The notes beneath the pieces were generated by a model. The model did not search any database. It saw nothing but the letters and a program-made list of their open reading frames with translations, and had not been told where the DNA came from. 45,301 nt of DNA from Bdellovibrionales bacterium GWB1_55_8. GTDB lineage: Bacteria > Bdellovibrionota > UBA1018. A program made the position numbers and the translations under genes. Below, one piece after another: positions 36,838 to 44,139 of the stretch; position 1 is the stretch's first letter, and every line of letters starts with the position of its first letter. The DNA lies in NCBI GenBank assembly GCA_001769835.1, contig MEPR01000059.1, forward strand, positions 218 through 45,518, given 5' to 3'.

Positions 36838-37862
36838 TTTTGAGAACCTGTCTCACCGCTGATTCCTGCCAGCTGGTCGGCAAGCCCCATGGAAAATGAA
36901 GAGGTCGCTTGCGGGAGTTGGGATTCCCAGGCTTTCAAAATGCCGATCTGATTGCGAAGGGTTGAACGGCAGGCAGCTTGCAGAAAGGCCGTCAGTTCTC
37001 CGCGGTAGCGTTTCAGCTGAAGGGGTGTTCTGGGTTTCCTTGATCCTTCCGGAGGCTCGGGAGGATCGGGCGGATGGGAGCAGATTTTCCAGTAATTTTT
37101 GAACGCTCCCTTTGTGTCTTCGAGGGCTCTCCGGCTCCAGGCGGGGTCCGATGTCTCTAGAACAGCGCGGAACAGCAGTAACGCCTCTCCAAGGCAGTCA
37201 CCCCGCCGTGCAAGCTGGTCCCGAACCTTTTCCTCATCGAGCGGGGACTGGCTTGGAAAGCGGGCGCATTTGCGGTGTTTCAAATCAAGTTCCAGCCAGG
37301 CTGCCTCGGCGCGTTCTTCAACAATAAGGGCCTTCGCAGATTCGAGAACCTTGGCGGCACGGGCCTCGTGACCCTGACCGGTCAGGGCGCGTGCGCGAAT
37401 GAGCAGGGCTTCTGATTGTGTGGCTTGCGAGCCACCGTGCTTTTTTTCGATCTCGATCGTTGTTTGATAACTTTCCTCGTGTTTTCCGGATTCCATGTAA
37501 GCCCGTGCGAGAAGCACGCGCGCCGCCGCCAGTTCGTTTTCCGATCGCGATGCGCTGGTGACGTAACGGAGGGGAGGGATCGCTCGAGCCGGGTTTCCGG
37601 TTTTCAGCAGGCTGCGACCCAGCAACAAGTGAGCTTCAAGGTAACCTGTTGCACCGGGATAGCGGTCCACGAAGCGCTGAAGTTCGCGAGCGGCCTCTGC
37701 ATATTTTTCTTGATGATACGCTTCTTTGCCCTGCTTCCAGAGCACCTCCGCCTCGACGCTCGACCGAGGGCCGGCGTGACCCGAAGCTGACGCCAGAATG
37801 CTGCTAATCGCGAATATCAGTGTTCCGCTGATTGGCCTCGGGACCCAACGTTTGTGCAACAT
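36834..37862 (-). CDS. Exported TPR-repeat protein
   Basis: The 342-residue protein has a signal peptide (MLHKRWVPRPISG...ASGHA, about 1-31) followed by tetratricopeptide-like helices: AEVLWKQGKEAYHQEKYAEA, YLEAHLLLGRSLLKTGNPARA and ARVLLARAYMESGKHEESYQ. This resembles the periplasmic YbgF/CpoB-type arrangement. A second half contains longer helices and a proline-rich stretch. It would act as a periplasmic scaffold. The ATG lies inside the end of the ATPase gene (59-base overlap) and its stop overlaps gshA. Function unknown; the partners are probably products of the same operon. Confidence 0.8.
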   Translation of the reverse strand: MLHKRWVPRPISGTLIFAISSILASASGHAGPRSSVEAEVLWKQGKEAYHQEKYAEAARELQRFVDRYPGATGYLEAHLLLGRSLLKTGNPARAIPPLRYVTSASRSENELAAARVLLARAYMESGKHEESYQTTIEIEKKHGGSQATQSEALLIRARALTGQGHEARAAKVLESAKALIVEERAEAAWLELDLKHRKCARFPSQSPLDEEKVRDQLARRGDCLGEALLLFRAVLETSDPAWSRRALEDTKGAFKNYWKICSHPPDPPEPPEGSRKPRTPLQLKRYRGELTAFLQAACRSTLRNQIGILKAWESQLPQATSSFSMGLADQLAGISGETGSQK

Positions 37863-38922
37863 AGAATAAATCCTCCACGGAATGGATATCCCGCGCCAGC
37901 TCGGGAACCCTCGCACAGATCCGGACGGCGCCCGCCCTGAGCGTTTCTTCCGCGCTCTTTTCGCGCTCTTTGAGGGCGGAGAGTATGGAAATGGCTGCCG
38001 CTTGCTCGGCGTTTCCTGATGTTTTGGCTGCTTTTTCTACTCCCTCAAGATAGCCCAGAGTCCTATTCAGTGCCACTCCGTCGAAGTGAAAACCATGTTC
38101 CTGAATGACTTGGATAAACTGCTGAACCTCGGGGGCGGTATCGGGCGAGGGCGCAGTAACCATGATGAAGCCGACTGATTCCGACTCGAGCATGTTCGTG
38201 GTTTGTTTCATGTTGGCCAGGAACCGTACGCGAACCTCAAAAAGAGTCGATGCGAATTCCAGCAGGTTGCTCATGAATCCCGCGCCGGTGAGGCGCTCCA
38301 GAACGCCCAAGGCGCTTCTCATCCCTGCCGCCACGATCTTGTTGGCAGGCAGAACCAGCCAGCGGATCAATCGTTCTTCGAACAATCTCGCCAGGAGTTT
38401 GGGCGCGTTGAGGAATGCGAGCGCGTTCCTACTTGGGGGGGTGTCCAGAATGATGCAATCGAACTCTCCAGTGTGGTCCAGCGCCCGAAGCCGTTCCAGA
38501 GCCATGTATTCATTCGTGCCGGAAAATTCCTTCGTGAAGATCTGGAAAAGCGGGTTTTTCAGGATTTTTTCAACGACTTCGCGCGAAGGCGCCAGTTCAG
38601 TGAGAAAATCCTGAAAATTCCGGTTTGCATCCGGGATCATCGCGAAAAATCGACCTTTGCCCAGTTGTACCTCGGATTTTTTTGCGGCATTTTCGAGATA
38701 AGATGTGAGATCCGTCGGGCGATTTCCTAATGTGTCCAGTCCAAGCGACGTTGCGAGCCTTTTTGCGGGATCAATAGTGACCACGATCGCTCGGCGTCCC
38801 AGAAGCGCCGCGCGCATGGCAAGAGCGGCACTCAGGGTTGTCTTTCCAACGCCGCCGGTCCCCAGCGTGACGATGATTCGACGTTTGCTCAGAATCTCAT
38901 CGATGATCGGGCTTTTGATCAT
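37804..38922 (-). CDS. ArsA/Get3-like ATPase without signature lysine
   Basis: The 372-residue protein is a deviant Walker A P-loop ATPase related to arsenite-pump ATPase ArsA and tail-anchored-protein factor Get3. The P-loop reads LGTGGVGKTTL. The first lysine of the usual GKGGVGKT, the signature lysine that reaches across the dimer interface, is replaced by threonine. Other motifs are present: switch I IDPAKRLATSLGL and switch II ILDTPPSRNALAFL. The C-terminal half has hydrophobic helices (RLTGAGFMSNLLEFASTLF) that in Get3 bind client helices. The ATG at 38922 overlaps the stop of the next ATPase gene as ATGA. Probable heterodimer partner of that protein. Confidence 0.88.
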   Translation of the reverse strand: MIKSPIIDEILSKRRIIVTLGTGGVGKTTLSAALAMRAALLGRRAIVVTIDPAKRLATSLGLDTLGNRPTDLTSYLENAAKKSEVQLGKGRFFAMIPDANRNFQDFLTELAPSREVVEKILKNPLFQIFTKEFSGTNEYMALERLRALDHTGEFDCIILDTPPSRNALAFLNAPKLLARLFEERLIRWLVLPANKIVAAGMRSALGVLERLTGAGFMSNLLEFASTLFEVRVRFLANMKQTTNMLESESVGFIMVTAPSPDTAPEVQQFIQVIQEHGFHFDGVALNRTLGYLEGVEKAAKTSGNAEQAAAISILSALKEREKSAEETLRAGAVRICARVPELARDIHSVEDLFYVAQTLGPEANQRNTDIRD

Positions 38923-39794
38923 ACGTAGCCCTTCTCGATCAGTTCGCACGACAGTTTTTCGGAGATATCGCTGCCGGGCGGCATATAAGAGAGTTCAGCG
39001 AACTTGAGTCCTCTTTCCCGCCACAGACGCAAATTGAAGTCCTCAAGGATCGCGCGTTTTTCGATGTACTCGTGAGCAGTGAACGCGAGCGGGCTTGTCC
39101 AGCGCGATGGCGGATCGGTGTCCGTGGGGTCAGCCTGCGCTGTTTTCGGGAAAACCCGATTGACCAAAAAATCGACGGCGTTGTCGGGGAATATCTCGTG
39201 GAGCAGATTCTCCAGCTCAAGTGCCTCCCTGAGTGGCATCTCCTCAGGCAATGCGACGAGCAGGTGTCCGCACTGAGCGGGGTCTCCAAAGGTTTGCATC
39301 ATCGCGACAGCATCTCGATGGACCGGTCCTCCCTGAAAGAGGACTGAAAAATTCTGTGTACTCTGAAACATGGCAAGCCCGTGGCCCGTGGCTGGAAGGT
39401 CCGCAACCACACGGTCATAGAGGTGCCGTTCGTGCCAGACCTTTCCGAGCAGTACAAGTTCGTGAATCCCGGGAGCGGCCTGGGCAAGGTATTGCACGAG
39501 TTTGTTCTTCACGAAGACGCGGGAAATCGCGGATGCGCCGATCTTCATCGTGACGTATTCCTCGAACGCGACAGCAGCGCAGGCATTCAGGTGAATCAGC
39601 CCTGGCGCGATCTCGCGGACCCCGCCCGGTATCAGAAGTGGATCTTCGAACGTGATCCAGAGCGTTTTCAGCTTTTTCTTCGCGAAAGCCCGCGCGATCC
39701 CCAGCGAGACGGCCGTTTTACCGACTCCTCCTTTACCTGTGACGAAGAGGATATGACGTGAAAGCAGGTCTTGAATCACCGCGCGTCGCTCCAT
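38919..39794 (-). CDS. ArsA/Get3-like ATPase, second paralogue
   Basis: This 291-residue protein is also ArsA/Get3-like and keeps the complete deviant Walker A motif TGKGGVGKTAVS, including the signature lysine. Switch I is ITFEDPLLIPG and switch II is VVADLPATGHGLAM, close to the DTAPTGH of ArsA. It is shorter than its neighbour, and the client-binding helical region is reduced. No arsenite-binding cysteine triad or arsenite channel gene is present, so an arsenic role is unlikely. The ATG at 39794 lies inside the end of the upstream unknown gene (19-base overlap); a TTG at 39812 is an alternative. Such adjacent ATPase pairs occur in several bacterial groups without known function. Confidence 0.88.
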   Translation of the reverse strand: MERRAVIQDLLSRHILFVTGKGGVGKTAVSLGIARAFAKKKLKTLWITFEDPLLIPGGVREIAPGLIHLNACAAVAFEEYVTMKIGASAISRVFVKNKLVQYLAQAAPGIHELVLLGKVWHERHLYDRVVADLPATGHGLAMFQSTQNFSVLFQGGPVHRDAVAMMQTFGDPAQCGHLLVALPEEMPLREALELENLLHEIFPDNAVDFLVNRVFPKTAQADPTDTDPPSRWTSPLAFTAHEYIEKRAILEDFNLRLWRERGLKFAELSYMPPGSDISEKLSCELIEKGYV

Positions 39795-40747
39795 GGGACG
39801 GGATGTTTCCAATCAACGGGAATGGAGACCTGGTCCAGGCGTGCACGTTCTTCACTTGGCAGTGAGGCTTCGGTCTGGATAATGAGCTTACGTGAGCCGG
39901 GCGCTGAGCTGCTTCGTTCAAACGCTTTCAGATCCGACTCCACGGGAACGCCTGAGGAATAGACCCAGACAATCCGGTTGTCTCCAAATTCTTTCCAGAC
40001 TTCCGGGGACGGTGGCGGATAATCAGAATAAACTGCGACTTCCTCGAGTCCGTGAATGTTTTTCAGGTAATCCCAATGAGGACCAGAGGGAAATGTTCCG
40101 CCAAGAATTTTCAGTTTCTTCGCATGCGGAGTCATATTGAACACATCCATCTGGTGATACCAGGGCCAGATCTGCGACACGAAGTTGAGAGTGACGTTGG
40201 CCGGGATCGCGAGAAGCAGCTCTTTTTCCTCATAGCGGGGATAAAACGGTGTTTGGAATTCGATGGAGATGGGCACCGTGAATGCGCTCAGGCGCTCGCC
40301 GTCTTCGATATCCGGAAAATGCTTCATGAGAAATTCTATCGAGTGTGGGGCGATCGAGTTCAGTAATTGGATATCATCAGTTGCGGGCAGAGGGATATCG
40401 AGCAGCTTGATTTTCAGTGGCACTTTGCGCGCGAGCTTCCGCCAAAGGTCCGCGTCGCCGGGTTGCGGAAGACTCTCCATTTCGATGGTGAGGGACGAGG
40501 CCGCCGATAGCTGAAGCAACGCCGCGAGTTCTGATGTGCCCGGATTGAGCATTCTGAAAACGTAATCACGAATTCCCGGTGAGCGTGACCACCGGGCGAC
40601 CTCTGCCGGGGTCAGCCAGTCTGAATGGGTCCAGGTTTCGTGGACATTGCCGCTGGCTTGAGCCAACCGCTGAAACCCCATGATCGAACCCATGATCAGG
40701 AGAGTGCCGACGATCAATACCGGAGCGAAACGCTGACTTTGCCTCAT
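39776..40747 (-). CDS. Exported or membrane-anchored protein of unknown function
   Basis: I do not recognise this 323-residue protein. It has a single N-terminal hydrophobic segment (APVLIVGTLLIMGSIMGF) that is an anchor or signal, then a soluble periplasmic part with repeating short motifs such as PLKIKLLDIPLP, VPISIEFQTPFYP and KKLKILGGTF. These are spaced like the strands of a solenoid or leucine-rich-repeat-like fold. The ATG at 40747 is preceded by GGAGGT at 4 bases, a very strong ribosome-binding site. It is the first gene of a minus-strand run that continues with two ArsA-like ATPases, and its end overlaps the first of them. A substrate or anchor of those ATPases is a reasonable guess. 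Confidence 0.75.
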   Translation of the reverse strand: MRQSQRFAPVLIVGTLLIMGSIMGFQRLAQASGNVHETWTHSDWLTPAEVARWSRSPGIRDYVFRMLNPGTSELAALLQLSAASSLTIEMESLPQPGDADLWRKLARKVPLKIKLLDIPLPATDDIQLLNSIAPHSIEFLMKHFPDIEDGERLSAFTVPISIEFQTPFYPRYEEKELLLAIPANVTLNFVSQIWPWYHQMDVFNMTPHAKKLKILGGTFPSGPHWDYLKNIHGLEEVAVYSDYPPPSPEVWKEFGDNRIVWVYSSGVPVESDLKAFERSSSAPGSRKLIIQTEASLPSEERARLDQVSIPVDWKHPVPWSDAR

Positions 40748-40800
40748 AAGACCTCCGAGGCGTGAGCAGACCATAAGAGCTGTCCGCTTTCAACTTTTGC

Positions 40801-40838
40801 ATGCAAGATCTTGCATTTGACCCTCAGAGTCTTACACT
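40801..40838 (+). promoter_or_regulatory. 16-bp perfect palindrome and candidate promoter upstream of the LpoB-like gene
   Basis: ATGCAAGATCTTGCAT at 40801-40816 is a perfect 16-bp palindrome, as expected for a dimeric regulator. Its end overlaps TTGCAT (40811-40816), which with TACACT (40833-40838) after 16 bases could be the promoter of the lipoprotein genes. The site lies in the 123-base gap between divergent operons, so a bound protein could control both directions. Confidence 0.45.
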
Positions 40839-40870
40839 GTGGGGGCACTGAATAAGGAAAGGATAACGCA

Positions 40871-41485
40871 ATGCAATCTAGGCATCTTTCATTGGGTTTC
40901 GCTACAGGGCTCGTGGCTCTCTCGTCCGTGCTGATCACGAGCTGTGGTCCGAAGGCGTTTACCCGCGGCGAGTATGACGATCCGACTCGAGTGGAGCTCC
41001 TCGACGACAAATACAATGAAGCCGACATGCAGCAGATGGCCGACACGATCATCCGCGCGATGGTTTCCTGCGGCTACGTCGCAAAGGCTCCCAAGCCTCC
41101 GGTGGTGATTGTTGAAAAAGTTCAGAATCGCACGGAAGAGCACATTGATACGGTTTCTCTGACAGACAAGATTCGAACTGCTTTGATCAAAACCGGCAAA
41201 GTTCGTTTCGTGAACAAGACCGAGCGGGCGACGCTTGAAGAAGAATATCAACACAACGAGTCTGGAAATGTTTCCGGACCCACGGCGAAAAAACGTGGGA
41301 AGCAGATCGGCGCTGATTATATTTTGAGCGGCGCGCTTGCGACAAACGTTCAGCAGGTCGGCAACGACAAGTTCATTTATTACAAGCTGACGATGAATCT
41401 CACGAACCTCGAGGAGTCCACCATTGACTGCACCGAGGAACGCGAGATCCGGAAGAAGTACCGGAAGCGCAGCGTCGGCCTCTAA
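40871..41485 (+). CDS. LpoB-like penicillin-binding-protein activator lipoprotein
   Basis: The 204-residue protein has a lipoprotein signal with LITSC (Cys25). The folded part from about 75 matches the LpoB family: PPVVIVEKVQNRTEEHIDT, DKIRTALIKTGKVRFVNK, GADYILSGALATNVQQ, and YKLTMNLTNLEESTI. In E. coli LpoB sits in the outer membrane and activates PBP1B through the peptidoglycan layer. The ATG follows AAGGAAAGGA. The COG3014-type gene starts 4 bases after the stop, a pairing common in other bacteria, so both are probably one operon under the palindromic site upstream. Confidence 0.88.
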   Translation: MQSRHLSLGFATGLVALSSVLITSCGPKAFTRGEYDDPTRVELLDDKYNEADMQQMADTIIRAMVSCGYVAKAPKPPVVIVEKVQNRTEEHIDTVSLTDKIRTALIKTGKVRFVNKTERATLEEEYQHNESGNVSGPTAKKRGKQIGADYILSGALATNVQQVGNDKFIYYKLTMNLTNLEESTIDCTEEREIRKKYRKRSVGL

Positions 41486-41489
41486 GTTG

Positions 41490-42725
41490 ATGCAGAAGGT
41501 TTCCGCTTTCCTGACTATCCTGCTTTTGACTGCGGGGTGTGCGTCTTCGCGCGTTCTCGATTCCGAATCAACCCGGCTGTTTCGAGAGGGGCGTTATGAA
41601 GATGCCGCTACCCGCCTGGAAGAAGGGCTGAAGCGGGAAGGAGATGGGAAGGACCAGCTACTCTATCTTCTGGATCTGGGTCTGAGCCTCCATTCGGCGG
41701 GCAAATACGAGGAAAGTAATCGTGCGTTTCTCGCGGCCGACAAAGTCGCCGAAATCAAAGACTATACGAGTCTTGCAGCCGAAAGTGCCACTCTCCTAAC
41801 GACGGATACCGTCAAAGACTATAAGGGCGAGGACTTCGAGAATGTCCTGATCAGTACGTACCTGGCCATGAACTATGCGCTCCTGGGCGACAACGAGAAC
41901 GCGCTTGTCGAGGCCAGGCGCGTGAATCGTAAGCTTCATCTGATGATTTTCGAGGGAAAGCGTAAGTACAAGCAAAACGCCTTCGCGCGCTATTTGTCCG
42001 CGATCCTTTACGAAGCCGAAGGTGACCCTAACGATGCCTACATTGATTACAAGAAGACCCGGGAGCTCCGCCCGGGTTTTCCGGGGCTCGGGCGCGATCT
42101 GTGGCGCACGGCCCGGCTCACAGGCATGCGCGATGAAATGGAAGCCTGGGACAATGAGTACGGATTGACGGAGGAGGATCACAGGCTTGCGCTCGAGGCC
42201 GCTCCGCGTTCCGGAAAAGGGGAAATCATCATCCTGTATGAAAACGGCATCTCTCCTGTAAAACGTCCGAATCCGGACTTTAGACAGCTTCCGAAGTTCT
42301 ACCCGCGCCCGAACCCTGTCTCGCGCGCGACCATTCAGCTGGATGGTCGCGAACTCGCTCAAACGGCGGTTCTTCACGATATCGAGCGGACCGCTATCCA
42401 GAATCTTGAGGAGAAATACGGAGGTCTTGTCGCGAAAAAGATCGCCGGTCTGGTGGCCAAGGAACTGGTTTCTGATCAGATCGAGCGTCACACGAAGAGT
42501 CCCGCGCTTGGTTTCATGGCGCGTGTGATTTTGTATGCAAGTGACCGGGCGGATGTCCGCTCCTGGAACCTGCTGCCTCGTGATTTGCAGATTGCGCGCA
42601 TTCCTGTCGAGCCCGGCGTGCATGAAGTGAGAATCCTTCCGGATGGGTCGGCGACCCTTCCCGCCAAAACCGTCCACGTCGAGGCCGGACGCAAGGTTTT
42701 CGTGAATTTCCGATACATGCCTTAG
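41490..42725 (+). CDS. COG3014-family TPR-like lipoprotein
   Basis: The 411-residue protein has a lipobox LTAGC (Cys17) and starts with tetratricopeptide-like helices (RLFREGRYEDAATRLEEGL, SLHSAGKYEESNRAFLAAD). A conserved core of the COG3014 family follows (ISTYLAMNYALLGDNENALV, FARYLSAILYEAEGDPNDAY) and a beta-rich C-terminus ending AGRKVFVNFRYMP. The family's role is not established, though it often neighbours LpoB-like genes. The ATG at 41490 is chosen because it opens the lipoprotein signal; the frame also stays open upstream inside the previous gene. Translation is likely coupled to it. Confidence 0.85.
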   Translation: MQKVSAFLTILLLTAGCASSRVLDSESTRLFREGRYEDAATRLEEGLKREGDGKDQLLYLLDLGLSLHSAGKYEESNRAFLAADKVAEIKDYTSLAAESATLLTTDTVKDYKGEDFENVLISTYLAMNYALLGDNENALVEARRVNRKLHLMIFEGKRKYKQNAFARYLSAILYEAEGDPNDAYIDYKKTRELRPGFPGLGRDLWRTARLTGMRDEMEAWDNEYGLTEEDHRLALEAAPRSGKGEIIILYENGISPVKRPNPDFRQLPKFYPRPNPVSRATIQLDGRELAQTAVLHDIERTAIQNLEEKYGGLVAKKIAGLVAKELVSDQIERHTKSPALGFMARVILYASDRADVRSWNLLPRDLQIARIPVEPGVHEVRILPDGSATLPAKTVHVEAGRKVFVNFRYMP

Positions 42726-42748
42726 GCGCAACTGTTGCTCTTTGGGGA

Positions 42749-42894
42749 ATGTATGAAGCGGAACTCACTCAAGCGCAATTGGCAGAAAAGGTCGGCATCG
42801 GTCGCGTCGCACATACCTGTGTGAGATCGAAAGGGGGCGTCAGCGTCCCAGTCGTGAACTGCTGCAGAAACTTGATCGAGTTCTTGAAGGATGA
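42749..42894 (+). pseudogene. Frameshifted XRE-family HTH regulator remnant
   Basis: In one frame from 42749 the sequence reads MYEAELTQAQLAEKVGI, the first half of a Cro/CI-type helix-turn-helix. The second half, SRRTYLCEIERGRQRPSREL followed by LQKLDRVLEG and a TGA, is in another frame starting at 42802. Removing two bases near 42800-42801 (or restoring one) joins them into a normal XRE domain. The frame upstream of the ATG (LGATVALWG) also resembles the usual start of such proteins and overlaps the end of the COG3014 gene. It is therefore a decayed regulator, unless a sequencing error caused the shift. Confidence 0.7.
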
Positions 42895-43029
42895 GGGAAG
42901 GCGCTGAGCCGCCATGCGAGTGTTATGTGCACCCTATGCAAATGTCTAGTGATGTCGAGTGGTGGACTCCGTTACCCGACATCACTAGACATTTGCATAC
43001 GATGTGACGATCGCCAGAATTCTCGAGCT
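42895..43029. other. Remainder of intergenic region holding a long inverted repeat
   Basis: With the pseudogene before it, this completes a 304-base stretch between the convergent COG3014 and methyltransferase genes. Apart from the 23-bp inverted repeat described separately, nothing was recognised in it: no reading frame with a ribosome-binding site and no T-rich terminator. Confidence 0.5.
42935..42999. repeat. Perfect 23-bp inverted repeat with 19-base loop
   Basis: The left arm (42935-42957, beginning TATGCAAATGTC) and the right arm (42977-42999, ending GACATTTGCATA) are exact reverse complements over all 23 bases, with 19 bases between them. There is no T-run after either arm, so it is not a classical terminator, though it sits between convergent genes and could stop transcription in either direction. 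Its length and lack of any mismatch are more typical of a recent mobile element, an operator or a recombination site. Confidence 0.9.
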
Positions 43030-44136
43030 TCAGTTGAGTTTTAGCCCGGCCAGAAGATGGACCGAGTAAATCTCAAGCTGTCGTAGATGCTTGAAAAAGA
43101 GCCAGGGCACGTGGTTCGACTTCTTTTCGATCTGGAAACCGCTCTGCGCATAGAGCCACTCCACCGCTTTGGCGGAATCCTTGATGTCCTTTGGAAGGAT
43201 TTCGCGAAGGTGTGCTGCAACCGATTCATGCCAAATATACGGACAGCTCTGAATTGCCATGCCGCCCTTCTTTAAAAGGTCGTGCTGGAGCTGAGGTAGC
43301 CCCTCCGGCTCGTCAAGCATGTCAATCGCATTCAAAGCGAGCGCGAGGTCAAATTGCTCGCGAATCACTGGTAAATTGTCGAGATTTCCGACAATGAGAT
43401 CCGCTGAGCCATCCAGGGCAGGGGTAATCGGAAGCTCGATCTTCATGGAAACGGGGCCATCCAGGAGGTCGCCGGGAATGCGGACGGCACGGTCGTACGG
43501 AGCGCCTAAAGCCAGGTGCCTGCCAAGCGCAATGCTCGCAAATGAACTGTCGACTCCGAGGTAATAGCTCGTGCGCGGCCGCAGCATTTTGGATAATCCG
43601 GCAACGCCGCAGCCCAGCTCGATCGTTGATTGGATCGGTTTCCTGTCGCTGAATTCCATGACCCATTCCACGATCTTAGCGTGAGGTCCGCTATCCCAAT
43701 GCTCGCGGATCAGGGATTCAATCAGCGGACTTCCGGTGGTTCCCGATGAAGGCTTGAACCAGCTGGGAGCATGGCTTGTGCTGAGATAGTGATTCATGAA
43801 GTAGAGCGCAATCACTCGTTCGGCTTCAAGATCCTCCTCAATATGCTCCGTCGTGAGCTCCGATTTGGCCTGGAGGTAGTCGTCTAAAAAATCCGGCGGG
43901 ATGGAGGAATCAGGAACGAGGCGGGCGATCCCCTTCGCGTGTTCAATCAGATATCCTGCGATATCTTCCACCAGAATGGCGACGCCAGCGAGAATGGGAT
44001 AGGTTGCCTGACAGTTTTCACATCGCAGTGTTCCCGAAGTGATTTCGTAAACAGCAGCCGCTAGGGTCCCTGAATGGATTTTAAGCGGGCCGGTACATGC
44101 CGGACACCGCAAGCGTGACCCTGTCACATTCAGCAT
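43030..44136 (-). CDS. SAM-dependent methyltransferase with N-terminal zinc ribbon
   Basis: The 368-residue protein starts with a Trm112/YcaR-like zinc ribbon (LRCPACTGPL...LRCENCQATYPI), with four cysteines at CPAC and CENC. A helical linker leads to a class I methyltransferase domain from about 165: motif I TIELGCGVAGLSKML, the acidic end of strand 2 YYLGVDSSF, and FDLALALNAIDML near motif IV. The substrate is unknown. Fusion of a Trm112-like ribbon to a methyltransferase resembles enzymes acting on tRNA, rRNA or quinone-like molecules. It starts 3 bases after the stop of trmB, so the two are co-transcribed. Confidence 0.85.
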   Translation of the reverse strand: MLNVTGSRLRCPACTGPLKIHSGTLAAAVYEITSGTLRCENCQATYPILAGVAILVEDIAGYLIEHAKGIARLVPDSSIPPDFLDDYLQAKSELTTEHIEEDLEAERVIALYFMNHYLSTSHAPSWFKPSSGTTGSPLIESLIREHWDSGPHAKIVEWVMEFSDRKPIQSTIELGCGVAGLSKMLRPRTSYYLGVDSSFASIALGRHLALGAPYDRAVRIPGDLLDGPVSMKIELPITPALDGSADLIVGNLDNLPVIREQFDLALALNAIDMLDEPEGLPQLQHDLLKKGGMAIQSCPYIWHESVAAHLREILPKDIKDSAKAVEWLYAQSGFQIEKKSNHVPWLFFKHLRQLEIYSVHLLAGLKLN

Positions 44137-44139
44137 GGT

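Noticed and set aside
37804-39794. Arsenite efflux pump ATPase
   Set aside because: The ATPases are ArsA-like, but no arsenite-binding cysteine triad and no arsB, arsR, arsC or arsD gene is nearby, so an arsenic-resistance call is not supported.
41796-42731. 311-residue minus-strand reading frame
   Set aside because: It is antisense to the COG3014-family lipoprotein gene, which has a lipobox and family motifs; no domain is seen in the reverse product.
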